DNA from: Cristatella mucedo
Taxonomy: Eukaryota; Bryozoa; Phylactolaemata; Cristatellidae
Direction of reading: 5' to 3'
Assembly: GCA_009760855.2 (NCBI GenBank)
Contig: WPIO01000004.1
Coordinates: 3,230,501-3,294,500, forward strand
Length of the DNA: 64,000 nucleotides
Part shown: positions 1-22,339 of the stretch, piece by piece
How positions within the stretch are numbered: the first letter of the stretch is position 1
How the letters are laid out: the number at the start of each line of letters is the position of its first letter
Position numbers and translations under genes: made by a program
Notes under the pieces: model-generated
Told to the model about the DNA's origin: nothing
Databases searched by the model: none
The model's input: the letters and a program-made list of their open reading frames with translations, nothing else

Positions 1-765
1 CTAAGTACTTTAAGCGAATGCCGCCGCGGAACACGGAGAACTATTCCTTCGAGATCGACGAGGGTGTTTGCGCACAGTGCGTCACTTGCGTGGCACGCCC
101 GATACAGGAGCTGAAACGATTTTCTCGTTGAAGTCCAGCAATATGGAGACGATTCGTCGAACGCTATTGAAGGAACTCTTGCCAGCGCCTGTGTCAACAT
201 CGATAGAAGGCGCATCGATCGATGCGCTGAAACTGGAGCGAAAATTTGTCTTAGAGCGTGCAGATGCGCTCTGCGGGGCACCCGAAGAAGGCACCCGCGG
301 TTTTCCCAACTCAGCCATCAAGCTTGAGCTATTTCTCAAAAAAAATATGCTCAATTTTCGTGATCGAGCCCCGAATCCTTGCCTTGGATTTGGTCAGCCG
401 CTGCGAACTTTCGCAAAACAAATCATCTTTTTCGAAATCGCTGTCTTACTGATGAAAAATAGAACTCGACGAGCCCGACATTTTTTTTTAGCTTATTTGC
501 CTATAATTTGGACCAATATTTGGGTACTTATCGCAGTCCGCGCGCACCCGGGTTACCATGGTAACCCTGGTTACCGCCATCAGGCTCATCTGTTACATCA
601 AGCTGGGCGTCACCCAGTCTGGAGGCCGGGTCCCCTCTCACCGGGGGAAAAGGGGATAAGGCGGCAGCTTTGTGGCTTGGCCAAGGGCTTTTTGGCAGAA
701 GTTCTCGAGGAGTTCGGATGTTAACCCCGGTGGTTGAAGCCCAGTCACTTACCTAGCCTTCACTC
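1..765. other. Intergenic sequence with an RFX-like palindrome, no supported gene
   Basis: A plus frame is open at 3-131 and another at 68-724, but neither shows a recognisable family, splice consensus or coding character. The only clear signal is the palindrome at 550-567, listed separately. Confidence 0.5.
550..567. promoter_or_regulatory. 18-bp perfect palindrome, X-box (RFX) type
   Basis: GGGTTACCATGGTAACCC reads the same on both strands and contains GTTACCATGGTAAC, a textbook fit to the RFX X-box. A further half site (GGTTACC) follows immediately. The target gene, if any, would be outside the window or is unrecognised. Confidence 0.5.
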
Positions 766-923
766 TGAAGGCTAGGTAAGGCGGTTGCTTTCACGACCTC
801 GGTCCCCAGGTCGTGGGTTCGATTCCTGCAGTGGACGATTCTTTATCGCCACTGCAAGCGGTGGTGACAGCCGTAAAGGCTCTTCTGTCGCTATACAAAA
901 AGAGGCTGTTTAATCAGCTAGGA
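766..923 (+). mobile_element. SINE-B copy, nearly full length
   Basis: tRNA-like head with a B box (GGTTCGATTCC), then the family body (CTGCAGTGG, ATTCTTTATCGCC, GCAAGCGGTGGTGA, AAGGCTCTTCTG) and the tail AGAGGCTGTTTAATCAGCT. This copy is the best reference for family B in the window. Confidence 0.8.
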
Positions 924-1225
924 TTTATTTAAGGCTCGCGCTGGTACTCGAGGGGCGCATCCATGTGGCGTCGCGAAACCGCGCGCGCCGATTGGCTAAC
1001 GCGCACACTCGTTAGCGCACGCTTGCGGCGTCATCTGGCGTCCTCTGTAGCTTCGCTGCGTCTCGGATCCTCCATGCGGTATCGCTTAGTCCCACCCCCT
1101 TGCCTAGTGTGTACGTCTAGATTATAAGGTGTTGTACGCTCGGGCGATTACCCTTCCGACGCTGGCTAGTGCAGAGAGCAACACGCGGCTAAGGTCTGGC
1201 ATAACTGAGTAAATACAAAATATAT
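924..1225. other. Intergenic, nothing recognised
   Basis: Mixed, moderately GC-rich sequence between two SINEs; no reading frame, repeat or RNA gene seen. Confidence 0.4.
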
Positions 1226-1356
1226 AATTCATTTGTCTAGCGCCCTAAGTGAACTCGATCTCGGTTCAGGCGCTTCACATTAGCCGCGGGGCTCGAGCCC
1301 ACGACCTCGGCCAGACCTTAGTCGGAGTGAGCACCTAAACCGCAGGGCAAAACCAG
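1226..1356 (-). mobile_element. SINE-A copy
   Basis: Read on the minus strand it has the A-box/B-box head (GGGCTCGAGCCC) and the tail GCGCCTGAA..GAGAT..GTTCACT..GGCGCTA, ending in ATGAAT and an A/T-rich run. Confidence 0.8.
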
Positions 1357-2195
1357 CGAATGGGATCGTCTAGGGGAAATAGACTATAGTGTCAGTTATA
1401 AACCTACCTGTGCACTGGGGCAGCTCTCAGCTTAGCCGGGCGATGGGAGCCCTTGCCTTAGTGTGGTCGACTAGGGCGCCTAGTACAGACCTCCCAGCTG
1501 CTGATCCACCTAACTCAGGTTAGAATGAAGCTGTACGTAGGCGATGCGGTTGGGAGACGGAGCGACTAACGTGCTTGTCTTAGCAGGTTCGACGAGGACA
1601 CATAGTACAGGCCCGGTTCCTGGTCTACCTGCTAAAGTTAGAATGAAGCCTGGTGCAGACGATGCGGTCAGGATGGGCGCCGACTAATATGCTGAAGTAG
1701 AATTAGCAACAACGCGCGAGGTCACGAGTTTAGAGGAGAGAGAATGTAATGAGACGACTGACAGAGCTCAGGGCTGCAGCTTGGTAGTCGATGCGAGACT
1801 TCGGTTCGAGAGCACGAGAGACGAACCTATGGCGACGAACAGCTAAGTGCAACTTGGACTGCGAAGTTGTGTTCTGCCGGCTACTCAGTTAGCTGCTGGT
1901 ATCTTGGGGTGCTGGAGCCTTCGGGGTTGGGACAATCGCTAGCGACGTGCGCATAGGGTAGTTGGTTATACTCGGGCTTCGGGAGTTCGCGCAGTTAACT
2001 CCGTCGGGCCGGTACGCGCCGCGTAAAGCGCTTGCGCCGGCGCGTAACCGCTACTAACAGGCCCGCAATAAACTGTCGCTTTCGACGCCCAGATGTGGCC
2101 GCTTGCGTTTTAACCGCACTGCAGCACTGCATCACACAGTCCACCAGTACAGAGCCGGGGACGAGTCTCTTCGTGGTTACAACTGCTCCTCACGG
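1357..2195. repeat. Divergent tandem duplication (about 120 bp, two units) in intergenic DNA
   Basis: The order TAGTACAG, GTTAGAATGAAGC, CGATGCGGT, CGACTAA appears twice, near 1481-1570 and 1603-1688. The offset is roughly 120 bp with many substitutions. Nothing else is recognised in this stretch. Confidence 0.5.
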
Positions 2196-2279
2196 CATAG
2201 GTCGCGGGCTCGAGTCCAGTAGCGTATGTGAAGCGCCTGAATAAAGACTAAGTTCTCTTAGTGCGCTGTACAAATGAAT
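2196..2279 (+). mobile_element. SINE-A copy, degenerate head
   Basis: B-box region GCGGGCTCGAGTCC followed by the family A tail (GTGAAGCGCCTGAATAAAG, GTTCTCTTAG, CAAATGAAT). Confidence 0.7.
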
Positions 2280-2324
2280 CGCATATTTGCTGGGTCAGTG
2301 TGAATTTTTCTTTCTTTGTGTGCT

Positions 2325-2460
2325 CTACGAAGAAGAGCCTCTACGGCTGTCGCCACCGCTTGCAGCGGCCATAAAGGATCGCCCACCGAAAGATCTGAAC
2401 CCTTGACCTCGGTCGCGAGGTCATGAAAAGCGACCGCCTTATCTAATGTGCCATCACTGC
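2325..2460 (-). mobile_element. SINE-B copy
   Basis: Minus-strand match to family B: GAAGAGCC..CGGCTGTCGCCACCGC, CGATAAAG-like stretch, then the tRNA-like head GACCTCGGTCGCGAGGTC. Confidence 0.75.
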
Positions 2461-2639
2461 TAGGATTAGTGCTGCGATATTTGGAAAGCGTGTTCAAGGT
2501 CGCTTAATCGAATCAGCGGCAAGCGACGAGAAGCTGGAGCCGGTGCGTATGGGGGAGAGAACTCCCCTCCTCTACTGAGCGGATGGGGCAGTGGAGGAGG
2601 GGGATTATAACTGTTACAAGACGTTGGCATAGCACCATA

Positions 2640-3460
2640 GCAGAACTAAATCTCATTCTGGGCACTTTGTATATGCTGTAAAGCAGGGGTCGGCAAACTT
2701 GTCGAACTTCTAGGTTATTTCAGGAGGTCAAGAAGGTGGAAGACCGGGGGCAGAAGAAACCGCGCCCACTCTGCCGGGCCGGCTGTTGGAATGAGCGTGG
2801 GCAGTCGAACAAACAAACAGTCGCAACAGACGTGCACGCGACAATTATAGGGGTAGACATTTTCCCTCCCTTTTTCCTCAGAACAGACGCTTGTGCTTCC
2901 TACAAGCGCCTGACGTCAGTTCTAAAAATAAACGCGGGCCGTAGCTTGATCTGCAACAAGAAGTAATGGACGGGAACAAAACCGCGGCAAACCAAATAAG
3001 CCGAATCTAACAGTAAATAGCTAGGGGGCTGCATTTGGTCGGACTGGAATACTGGCTAGGCCGTATCGGGCCTTAGGGCCGTAGTTTGCCGACCTCTGCA
3101 GTGTAAAGAATGCATGGCAATGTGCTTAACGATAACATTCACAGCGTGAGCACGCATTCGCACGCAAAAGTAAATGAACGGGGGCTGAGGAGCGAATTCC
3201 GCGAAAAAATGCCAGATCAGCGAATGCGCGGACTTCCGTCGGGAGTGAGGTCCAGGCTGTGGGAGCAGACGAGCGTAAGCGCGGTCTCAAAAGGATTCGA
3301 TGTGGCTAACGACTTGTGTCAGACGCGGTCGGGTGCTCCGATTTCGAGACGGTAAAGCGGATCGCATAGGTAAGCGATAGCGAAAGAGCAAAAGGACGTG
3401 TTGTACTGTGCAAATAGCGACGTTTACGACAGACAAGCCTAGCCGCAGAGCTCTTCGCTA
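2640..3460 (-). mobile_element. Old LINE 3' fragment, split by a hAT MITE
   Basis: 2645-2683 matches the LINE tail (ATCTCATTCTGGGCACTTTG, TGCTGTAAAG). 3101-3460 continues it with the region encoding the RT C-terminus (GGGAGTGAGGTCCAGGCTGT, GGTCTCAAAAGGATT) and AGCCTAGCCGCAGAGC. Heavily mutated. Confidence 0.65.
2684..3098. mobile_element. Non-autonomous hAT (Charlie-like) MITE
   Basis: Left end CAGGGGTCGGCAAACTT and right end AGTTTGCCGACCTCTG are inverted repeats of the hAT-Charlie type. The flanks carry CTGTAAAG (2676-2683) and GTGTAAAG (3101-3108), an 8-bp near-duplicate as expected for hAT, displaced two bases on the right. No transposase is encoded in the roughly 415 bp. Confidence 0.75.
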
Positions 3461-4479
3461 AATGTTCGCGCACCTTTTATTGCACAGAACTGCGACGCGA
3501 TGATCTCTTTTAGAAAACCTCAGAAAATATATAAGGCTGCACAGACTTTCAGAAAATTCTAGAAGGCTTCATACGACATAAGTACATCCTCCGCGAAGAA
3601 TGAGAGCCGACCGCAGCGGCGTGGCTAATAGCGGGTGGTGGGTAACCTCCGGAAGAATCCGTCGGAGAATTAAGTAGCAGGGATCTAATGCCCACCATTC
3701 TCGATGGTGCGAAATACTTCAAAAGCACGGGGGCTTCTGTTTCGGTGCTCGTCATTCTCCGCGGTGCGCCGAGACCCTGTCGGATGTAGTTGCACGCAGC
3801 CATCGTTGCTATGTTCGCTAAAAAATTCGGAGCTTCCGGTAGAATTCAGTAAACGACGTGCGTGCGTATCTCGCACAACAAAGGAGTTCACTGAAAACTG
3901 TGGGGGCTGTGTCGGCACCCATATTGTAAGTAGTTACGAAACGGCGAAAACCAGCTGCGAAGAGTTTTCTACTCAATTCGCTAATTAAAAATAGCGTAAA
4001 CATTCTTTTTCAGTATGGTCAACCGATGTGAAACAAAGGAAGAAAGGGATTTAACGGAAATTTAAAAAAGAAGTCAATGTGCAGAAGATGCAGCAGCTGG
4101 AATTTCATGGCTACGCATTGAGAAACCCCTTGTTTTACCGAATGACGTCACAGAATAACCATCTTTTTAATAACGCGTTATTATGAAAATTATCTTGTGC
4201 AAGCATTATATAATTGTTGATGAACCCACTACAAATCTAGCCTACCTTATAACAGGGGTTTATTAGCGTCTATGATCTTAGAAAAAGCAAACAATCTTTC
4301 TGATCTCACGAGGTTACACGCGGTCGGCAATTGTTTCAGCCATGCCGTGTCTTCCGAAGTAGTTGAACCCACAGCATCTGAAACCGACGGCGAAAATCAA
4401 CCCGTCCATCTCTATGCATATCACATTCCGACGAACCACCGTTGAATACTATTTCGTGCTTAACCATGATAACAGTAGT
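3461..4479. other. Intergenic, no recognised feature
   Basis: Overlapping open frames at 3549-4003 on both strands are short and lack any family signature. AATAAAA on the minus strand at 3474-3480 is about 2 kb past the WD40 stop, too far to assign. Confidence 0.4.
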
Positions 4480-4545
4480 AAGGCATTTGTATAGTGCCCG
4501 CAGAGAGTTAAATATATTTCTAGACATCTTATATATTCTGAAAAA
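4480..4545 (-). mobile_element. LINE/SINE-A tail fragment
   Basis: Minus strand shows the tail hairpin motif in decayed form (TTTGTATAGTGCCCGCAGAG, then TTAAATATATTTCTAG). Confidence 0.45.
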
Positions 4546-4793
4546 GAAGAATTTCGACAGCTTAGCTTACAAAAAGTACAGCGGCGTACGGTACGGAGTA
4601 GCGTACCCAGCGCCGTACGTAAGCTAGAGGAGAAAAAAAAACATTTAAACCGACGTCTGGCCCATAGCGCCCACATAGCTGCGACCGACGGCGAACGCAG
4701 TGCGAGGCGCTCGTTGCAACGCCGCATCGCACCCGAGCAGCGGCCGCGCAATCTCGCGAGGGAGGTGCTTTCGCAGATCCGTGTATTCGCAGG

Positions 4794-4844
4794 CGCAGCT
4801 CTGCGCCTCCGTCACGTGCAGCAGCTCTGCGCCTCCGCCACGTG
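4794..4844. repeat. Two copies of a 25-bp unit, each ending in CACGTG
   Basis: CAGCTCTGCGCCTCCG followed by TCACGTG at 4796-4818, and the same with CCACGTG at 4822-4844. Each copy holds a palindromic E-box. Confidence 0.6.
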
Positions 4845-5552
4845 CGCCACCGTTCGCAGCGCTTAGTGCGCGCGAGTAAACGGAACAATTCTTTCTAATC
4901 GCGTCAGGAGCAGAAGAGCTCTGTCTCTCTCTCTCTCTCTCACGCGCAAGTGCATAGTCACCGCAAACCGGTCGTGCGTCACTGCGAGCCTCGTCTTCGA
5001 ACCCAACCCCCAAACCCGCAGCCGCAACTGCTTTTCTGCCTCCTCACGAGAGAGCGCCGCTACGGCCGAGTTTCGGAGCGTAGCGCATCTGCTTCTTATC
5101 GCCCCCAACTCGGAAGGGCGGCGGCAAGCTTGGCGGCAGCTCATTGTAAATAAAAAGGTTAACGCTGACGCGCGCATGCGCGACGGCGGCAATCGAGAGC
5201 GAGAGAAATGCCGTCGCTGCGGCGGCGGCGGCGCATTCTTCCAGGCGCCCGGCGGCCCACGGCGAGCGACGGCTTCGCGCCGGGTTCAGCGAGTTCGGAC
5301 AGCAGGCGCGCCCGCCGAAACCGCCGTCTCCGAACCGCGCCGCCAGAGAGAGCCGCCTTCAGAAGACGAGTCTACGCACGCGCCGACCGTAACGCGAGGC
5401 CGTCGCCGATGCTCAATCTGGCCGACGCGACGCTCGCGGTCGGCGGCGGCGGCGAGGCGACGCAGCGGGCGGCCGTCGCGAAGACCTGGCGGCCGCAGGC
5501 GGCTCGTCGTTTCTTTCGTAGGTCAGCGTGCCCGCGGGAACGGCGGCGGCGC

Positions 5553-17107
<11,555 letters not shown>

Positions 17108-18089
17108 GCCTACCTCCTGTGCTTGTTGGCTGTCCTTAACGAAATTCGTCAGTAAGTGCTAGCTGACTCCTAAGGCATGATAGCAAAAGCTTGCTCCAAG
17201 TCTGGAGCATAGCCAAGCGAGCTATGCATGTGTGAGTGCATCTCTGTCTGTAAACACTGCTCAAAGCCACAAAGACTCAGTGGGTGCAGCGAGCGCGAGT
17301 TCTCTACACAAGACACGAGCCTTGTGCTGCTTTCTGCGCTTGCACGGGTAGCCAGCAGACTGCATCTCGAGCAACGAGGAGACAGCTGCAAGAGGAGGTA
17401 GCTGAGTCGGGAGGGGACAGTCGCCAGGAAGCGAGCTTCGCAGAAATAGCAGCTCAGGATGGATGGCCGGAACGAATCTTCCACCAGAGTTGTCGGCAGG
17501 AAAGAGGGCGTCGTCACACGAGAATTTCGCAGGGTTAGTTCCGAAATGGCAGTCGTAGGACCCGAAAAGCCAGAGCTTCTCCAAGAATAGATTGAATCTC
17601 GACCTTGCCTAAGCAGCGGTTTGAGCTGCATCCACTCGAGACCGGCTTACCGGGCAGCCTCGTGCCCCCGGCCCACTGCGATACCAGGGCACTCGCGATA
17701 CCGGGGCTGCTGGGTGCTGCCCAAGGGGGGAGGGGGCCTGCAGCAAACGGCTCAGGCTGCTGCCATGAGCAGCAGGCCGAGTGATTCGTCGGCTGAGTGC
17801 AGAGACTCCTGTATGCAGGAGAGCGAGAGGAAAGGAAACCGGACCGGATATTGAGAGTCTGCAGGCTCGGGGCTAACCGAACAGCGGAAATTGAAAGGAT
17901 ATTGGATTTTCGCGCTCAAGGGGGAGCGAAGAATACCGTCAGTCCTTGCTCGAAATAGACAAGAAACTGCCTTAATTGCAATTCCTGCATATTTGTGCTT
18001 GGGATCAACAAGAATATGAAACAGCTGAAGGTGAGGTCGTTGCCTAGGCAGCGGCCCGAGCCACCCCCCCCAAGCAGCCATAAGCACAT

Positions 18090-18290
18090 GGGCTCTTCAC
18101 GACCGAGGTCGCAGGTTTGAATTCTGCAGTGAGCTGCAATGGCCCAGGAGGTAAGGTGCTCGCTCTTCACGACGGAGGTCGTGGGTTTGAATCTTGCATT
18201 GGGCGGTCCTTGATTGCCAACTGCAAGCCGTGGCGATAGCCGTTAAGGCTTCTCTGCCACTATATACAAATGAGGCTGTTAAATCGGCTA
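18090..18290 (+). mobile_element. SINE-B with duplicated tRNA-like head
   Basis: Two B-box contexts in tandem (GTCGCAGGTTTGAATTCTGC at 18108 and GTCGTGGGTTTGAATC at 18178). Both are preceded by GCTCTTCACGAC, and one body and tail follow (GAGGCTGTTAAATCGGCT). Confidence 0.7.
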
Positions 18291-19337
18291 ATGGGCTCGC
18301 CGTAACCGGCAGATTGGTGCCTTCAGTTGCAACGACGATATCTGAGCCCGTGAGAAGCAATCTCGCCGGCGGGACCAATCCAGTGACAGCACTTCAGCAG
18401 TGGCCAATCAGAGCAGCTGCATTATGTGCCGCAGATGCTGATGTCTCACAATGCAGGCCTGTTCCCGACAGTGCCACAGCACAGCGCACTCTTTCAGCAA
18501 AGGCCCGAGAAGCCCTGCCCTGCCCCCAATACCCTTTAGCAGTTCCATCCACTGACTGAGCTGTGTGGGGGCTGGATAACAGAACTGGCTCTCTGTTTAG
18601 CATGCAGTGTCGACCCGTGCACTCTTTGCAATGAACATGCACTCTTCTCGTTGCATGTCTGTTCAAATGTCCGTGCACGTATATGCGTGTTTGTGCTTGC
18701 GTGCTTGCGTGAACGTGCGAACGCTTTTCTCTCTCTCTCCTCCATACCTTAAAGGCAGTTAGAGCAAGTGCCTGAAACCTCGCCATCGCTATCACCATGA
18801 CTGCAACACACGGGGGGGGTAGGGATAGGCATCACCGGGCCAGTCAAAGCATGTACTTATGCAGGCCTGCAAGCTACCTGCTTTCGAAGTCAGCAGCAGA
18901 GCCAGCTGACCGAGCACTGGTGGCACTGCAGCAACAATGGCAATGCAAACAACGACTGCCACCGCAGTTGCTCGTAAACACTCGAGCTAACAAAGTTCGA
19001 CATGGGTGAGTCTCCATTAACTAGGCCGTGGCGGCGTGTCGAGTTGCTCGCAGCATGCTACAGTGCTGCGCCCCCTGGAGGGGAGCTCATTGCATTCAGG
19101 GACGGATGCAGCGCAGCGCTTTGACACACTTCTATGCTCATCGATGACTGCAGCCTCTTCAGCTAAGCACTCCTAAACCGGCGCTGCCTACTGGCCAGAG
19201 GTTGTCTCTCTGACAAAACTAATTCCAATCAACACGAGCACCCTTAGGCAAGTGTCAACTGGACAACCTTGAACATGTATTGGCATATTAGAAGCTGCTG
19301 GCTTAAACTAACATGAGGCTCAGAAAACCCTTGCTGA

Positions 19338-19432
19338 CTACCTATGACAATAACAATAATTACAGCAATAAGATATGTCTATAGCACCTTAAGAGAACCA
19401 GATCTCTTTCTCGGTACTTTAAAAGACCTGAT
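19338..19432 (-). mobile_element. LINE tail copy, decayed
   Basis: ATAGCACCTTAAGAGAACC, GATCTCTTTCTCGGTACTTT after an AAT/AAC-rich run. Confidence 0.55.
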
Positions 19433-19489
19433 TTCTGTGAAACAATCTCCCTTGCTGCAATGGGCACTGCCATAAGTAGCATGTTATGT

Positions 19490-19491
<2 letters not shown>

Positions 19492-19565
<74 letters not shown>

Positions 19566-19583
19566 GCACACGCACACACACAC
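19492..19583. repeat. (CA)n microsatellite
   Basis: About 70 bp pure CA, ending with CGCACG interruptions. Confidence 0.95.
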
Positions 19584-19900
19584 AGAGAAATTGCAGCATG
19601 ACTTCGGCCCACTCCCTCCACTGTTGGTAGTTGTTACCAAGGTGCGCAGCTAAATTCCAAAACCCTTGGCATAATTATTCAAGCTTGTTCGTGTGTTGGA
19701 GGAATTAATTTACCTGCTGGCAAAATTAGCGGAATTTCTAAAACGCACTAGAAATGCATACGGTGCATAAGCCACACGTTCATTTCAATGTGATTCTCAA
19801 GTGCTGCGCTACAGCTTTACTGGAACTCAAGGCTGGTGCCTCAGAACTGCAGGAGCTGCAAGTGTCCGCATGAACATGCATCGACAGGTAGAAAAAATCC

Positions 19901-20064
19901 TAGCTGATTAAACAGCCTCTTTTGTATAGCAACAGAAGAGCCTTCACGGCTATCACCACCGCTTGCAGCGGCGATAAAGAATCGCCCACTGCAGGAATCG
20001 AACCCACGACCTCGGGTCCGAGGTCGTGAAAAGCAACCACCTTACCTAGTGTGTCATCACGGTT
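19901..20064 (-). mobile_element. SINE-B copy, full length
   Basis: Minus strand: head with GACCTCGGACCCGAGGTCGT, B box GTGGGTTCGATTCCTGCAGT, body GGCGATTCTTTATCGCCGC, tail AAGAGGCTGTTTAATCAGCT. Confidence 0.88.
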
Positions 20065-22339
20065 CACCAGGGCAGCTCAGCACCCTCTATCGGTAAACCC
20101 TGAGGTGGTAGCAGCCGGCAGCCACGGGTTGCTTAAAAAAAAACTATATCTATAGGTCTGATGCAGCCTTTGGGTCTCTTGCCTGAGGTGTTTGTTCCTT
20201 CGAAAGCGGTCCCACGAGCAACTGGGAGGCGTGGCAACATTGAGCCTTTCAAGCTTTCAAGTTATAAACATTGAGGAAAACAATGTAAATAAGTTGCAAT
20301 GAAAGCCTTGGTGCGTTTTAGCCTCCTGGCTCTGATTTCAGCAGGGCGATGCATACTCTACCGTGGCCAGCTGGTGGCAGAAGTGGGCTGCCTGTAGACG
20401 TCAAAGCTGGTGAGGCTACCGCCTGAACAAAAACAGGCTTCGAGAGGCAAAAATTATGGAAATTGTGTTACATCGAGAGTCAAAAACTAGGGGCCAAGTA
20501 AAAAGTTGTTTTACACTAATGTAATACACTTACTCCAACGTGTGTCGCTTGGCCGCCATGCCCTGCAAGCCTCGTCACTCGTGGAATAGGGCAAGACTGA
20601 AGGCCAAGCTGGACTTGATGACATCTAGGCAATGCCATCAAACTTGGCCACGACTTATCAGCTACTTGGTTGTACCTGGGCCAGACTACGGAAACTCATA
20701 TTTTCGAACTGCAGAACTATCTGTTTGGCCTCCATAACTGGTATTACATGTGCTTGATGGGCTGGGCATCAAACCCGAGAAAGTCAAATGTGCATATCTT
20801 TTACTGAACAGACAGAAGTGACTCTTCGTTGATCAGTAAACACATTCCGAAATTCTTACATCGACCGACGATGGATGCGCCACGGCTCGGCTCCTCCAGA
20901 CCTAGCTGAGCTGCAGAAGCAGTTTTCACCTCGCAGCTTGCCCGTGTTTCCCTGGGTCATCTACACGATGGCACCGTGAGCTTCTCCCTTTACTTTCCCT
21001 AAAATACCGTTGGCAATCGATTCCTCTAGAAGCACTCGGCCGTGCGAACTCGTTTGGCCATTCTTGTCCAACGAAGATCACTTCTGCTGCCGGCCATAGT
21101 TTTCCATCGGCAGCTCGCCACGGCAGTTAACTCTCATCAATGAATGCGCCCCTAACTCGGCTAGGCGTCTCGCCTTTTCCTAGTCGCGCTGTGAGATTCA
21201 GGCTCCTAGGCTTGCAGGCACGCACGCAAGCACGCGTCGAAAGTCGCTGGTGCCTCTAGAAAACTCTCCTGCACAACGTGCAGCAAATCCTCGCATGGGT
21301 TTGCATGGTCGCACGCAGCCACGTGCACAAGCACGAGGGGGTCCATGCTCACTTACGAGCGCGCCGGCCTGCACACACATAAAGACACGAACACATACAA
21401 ACAACTAAATCTTGCTAGCTGGCACCTGCCTATCACGCGTCAGCAGGCGATGGTGGCGATGGCATGTCTGGCAACGAGAGACTAGCGACAGACCTTGTCG
21501 TAAATGAGATCGTGGCAGGCAAAGGCTTGGCACCATTGCAGACTTCTGCAATGGCGCCGCCGTGCACGAGTGGTCACCGAGCACACTCATAACAAGGAGG
21601 TATCGCTTCCGGAGCACCGACGTGAAGCGCCGATTCGGCCGAGCAGAGCCTGCGGCCAAAGCATGGTTCGGGCCTCCAGTCCCGTTCAAATCCTATAGGT
21701 TGCATTGACCCCATTTCTTAAACCACGCTCTAGCCAGTAGCACGGGCGATTTGAAAACCCCTTGGGGCGGCAAGCAGCGGTGGTGGCAGATACCACCAAT
21801 ACCCGTTAAAGAAATGTGCTCAGCAGCAGCAGCCTGTGACATCGGGAGTTCAGCTTCGTTGTAACACGGCTCGTTCGGTCATCTGGCTACAGACCGCGGT
21901 GAGCTCTCGTCGGCTGAGCTCACACGTTTTAGCTTCGCTAATAGCCCCGCGGGGCTGACTTGAGTTCAGGGCAACGGTCGTCGCGTGCGGAGGGTCTGAG
22001 TCCTTTAGAGCACAGGAAGTCAGTTTGAAGAGGCCAGAGTAAACACTGCGCCATTAGCACACCGATTAGCCTGCTACGCTTTCGGCCATTCTGTGGAATA
22101 CGCTCTCTTTCAATCGATGATAGCGAATGCGGCAATGCCGTAACTTCGCGAGCAACGGATGCTTATACGACAGGGAAGCCACTTGTGCAGGGGATGTTAT
22201 TCTCACCGTCTAGCGCTAGCTCTCTGCCTGCCTGTATAGCCGCTTCAAGCCTTCTCCGAGCCATGATTTATAGCGCTGCTCAGTTCAAGCGAGAACCGTT
22301 GGCGATCCCTAAAAAACAACAAGCGACAGTCGCGGCTAA

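Larger units (their letters stand above)
17108..22339. other. Intergenic region between the divergent WD40 and Miro genes
   Basis: Contains a SINE-B with a doubled head (18090-18290), a LINE tail (19338-19432), a (CA)n tract (19492-19583) and a SINE-B (19901-20064). The stretches 17108-18089, 18291-19337 and 20065-22339 have open frames but no recognisable coding signature. A 5' non-coding exon of the WD40 gene could lie here. Confidence 0.5.

Noticed and set aside
3-131. Possible exon of an upstream plus-strand gene (reads YFKRMPPRNTENYSFEIDEG)
   Set aside because: It looks protein-like at the window edge, but I could not match it to a family or find a good donor; left unannotated.
68-724. 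218-residue plus open frame
   Set aside because: No family signature; contains the X-box palindrome and ordinary intergenic sequence.
766-923. tRNA gene at the SINE-B and SINE-A heads
   Set aside because: B boxes are present, but the cloverleaf arms do not close and the same body and tail follow in every copy, so these are SINE heads.
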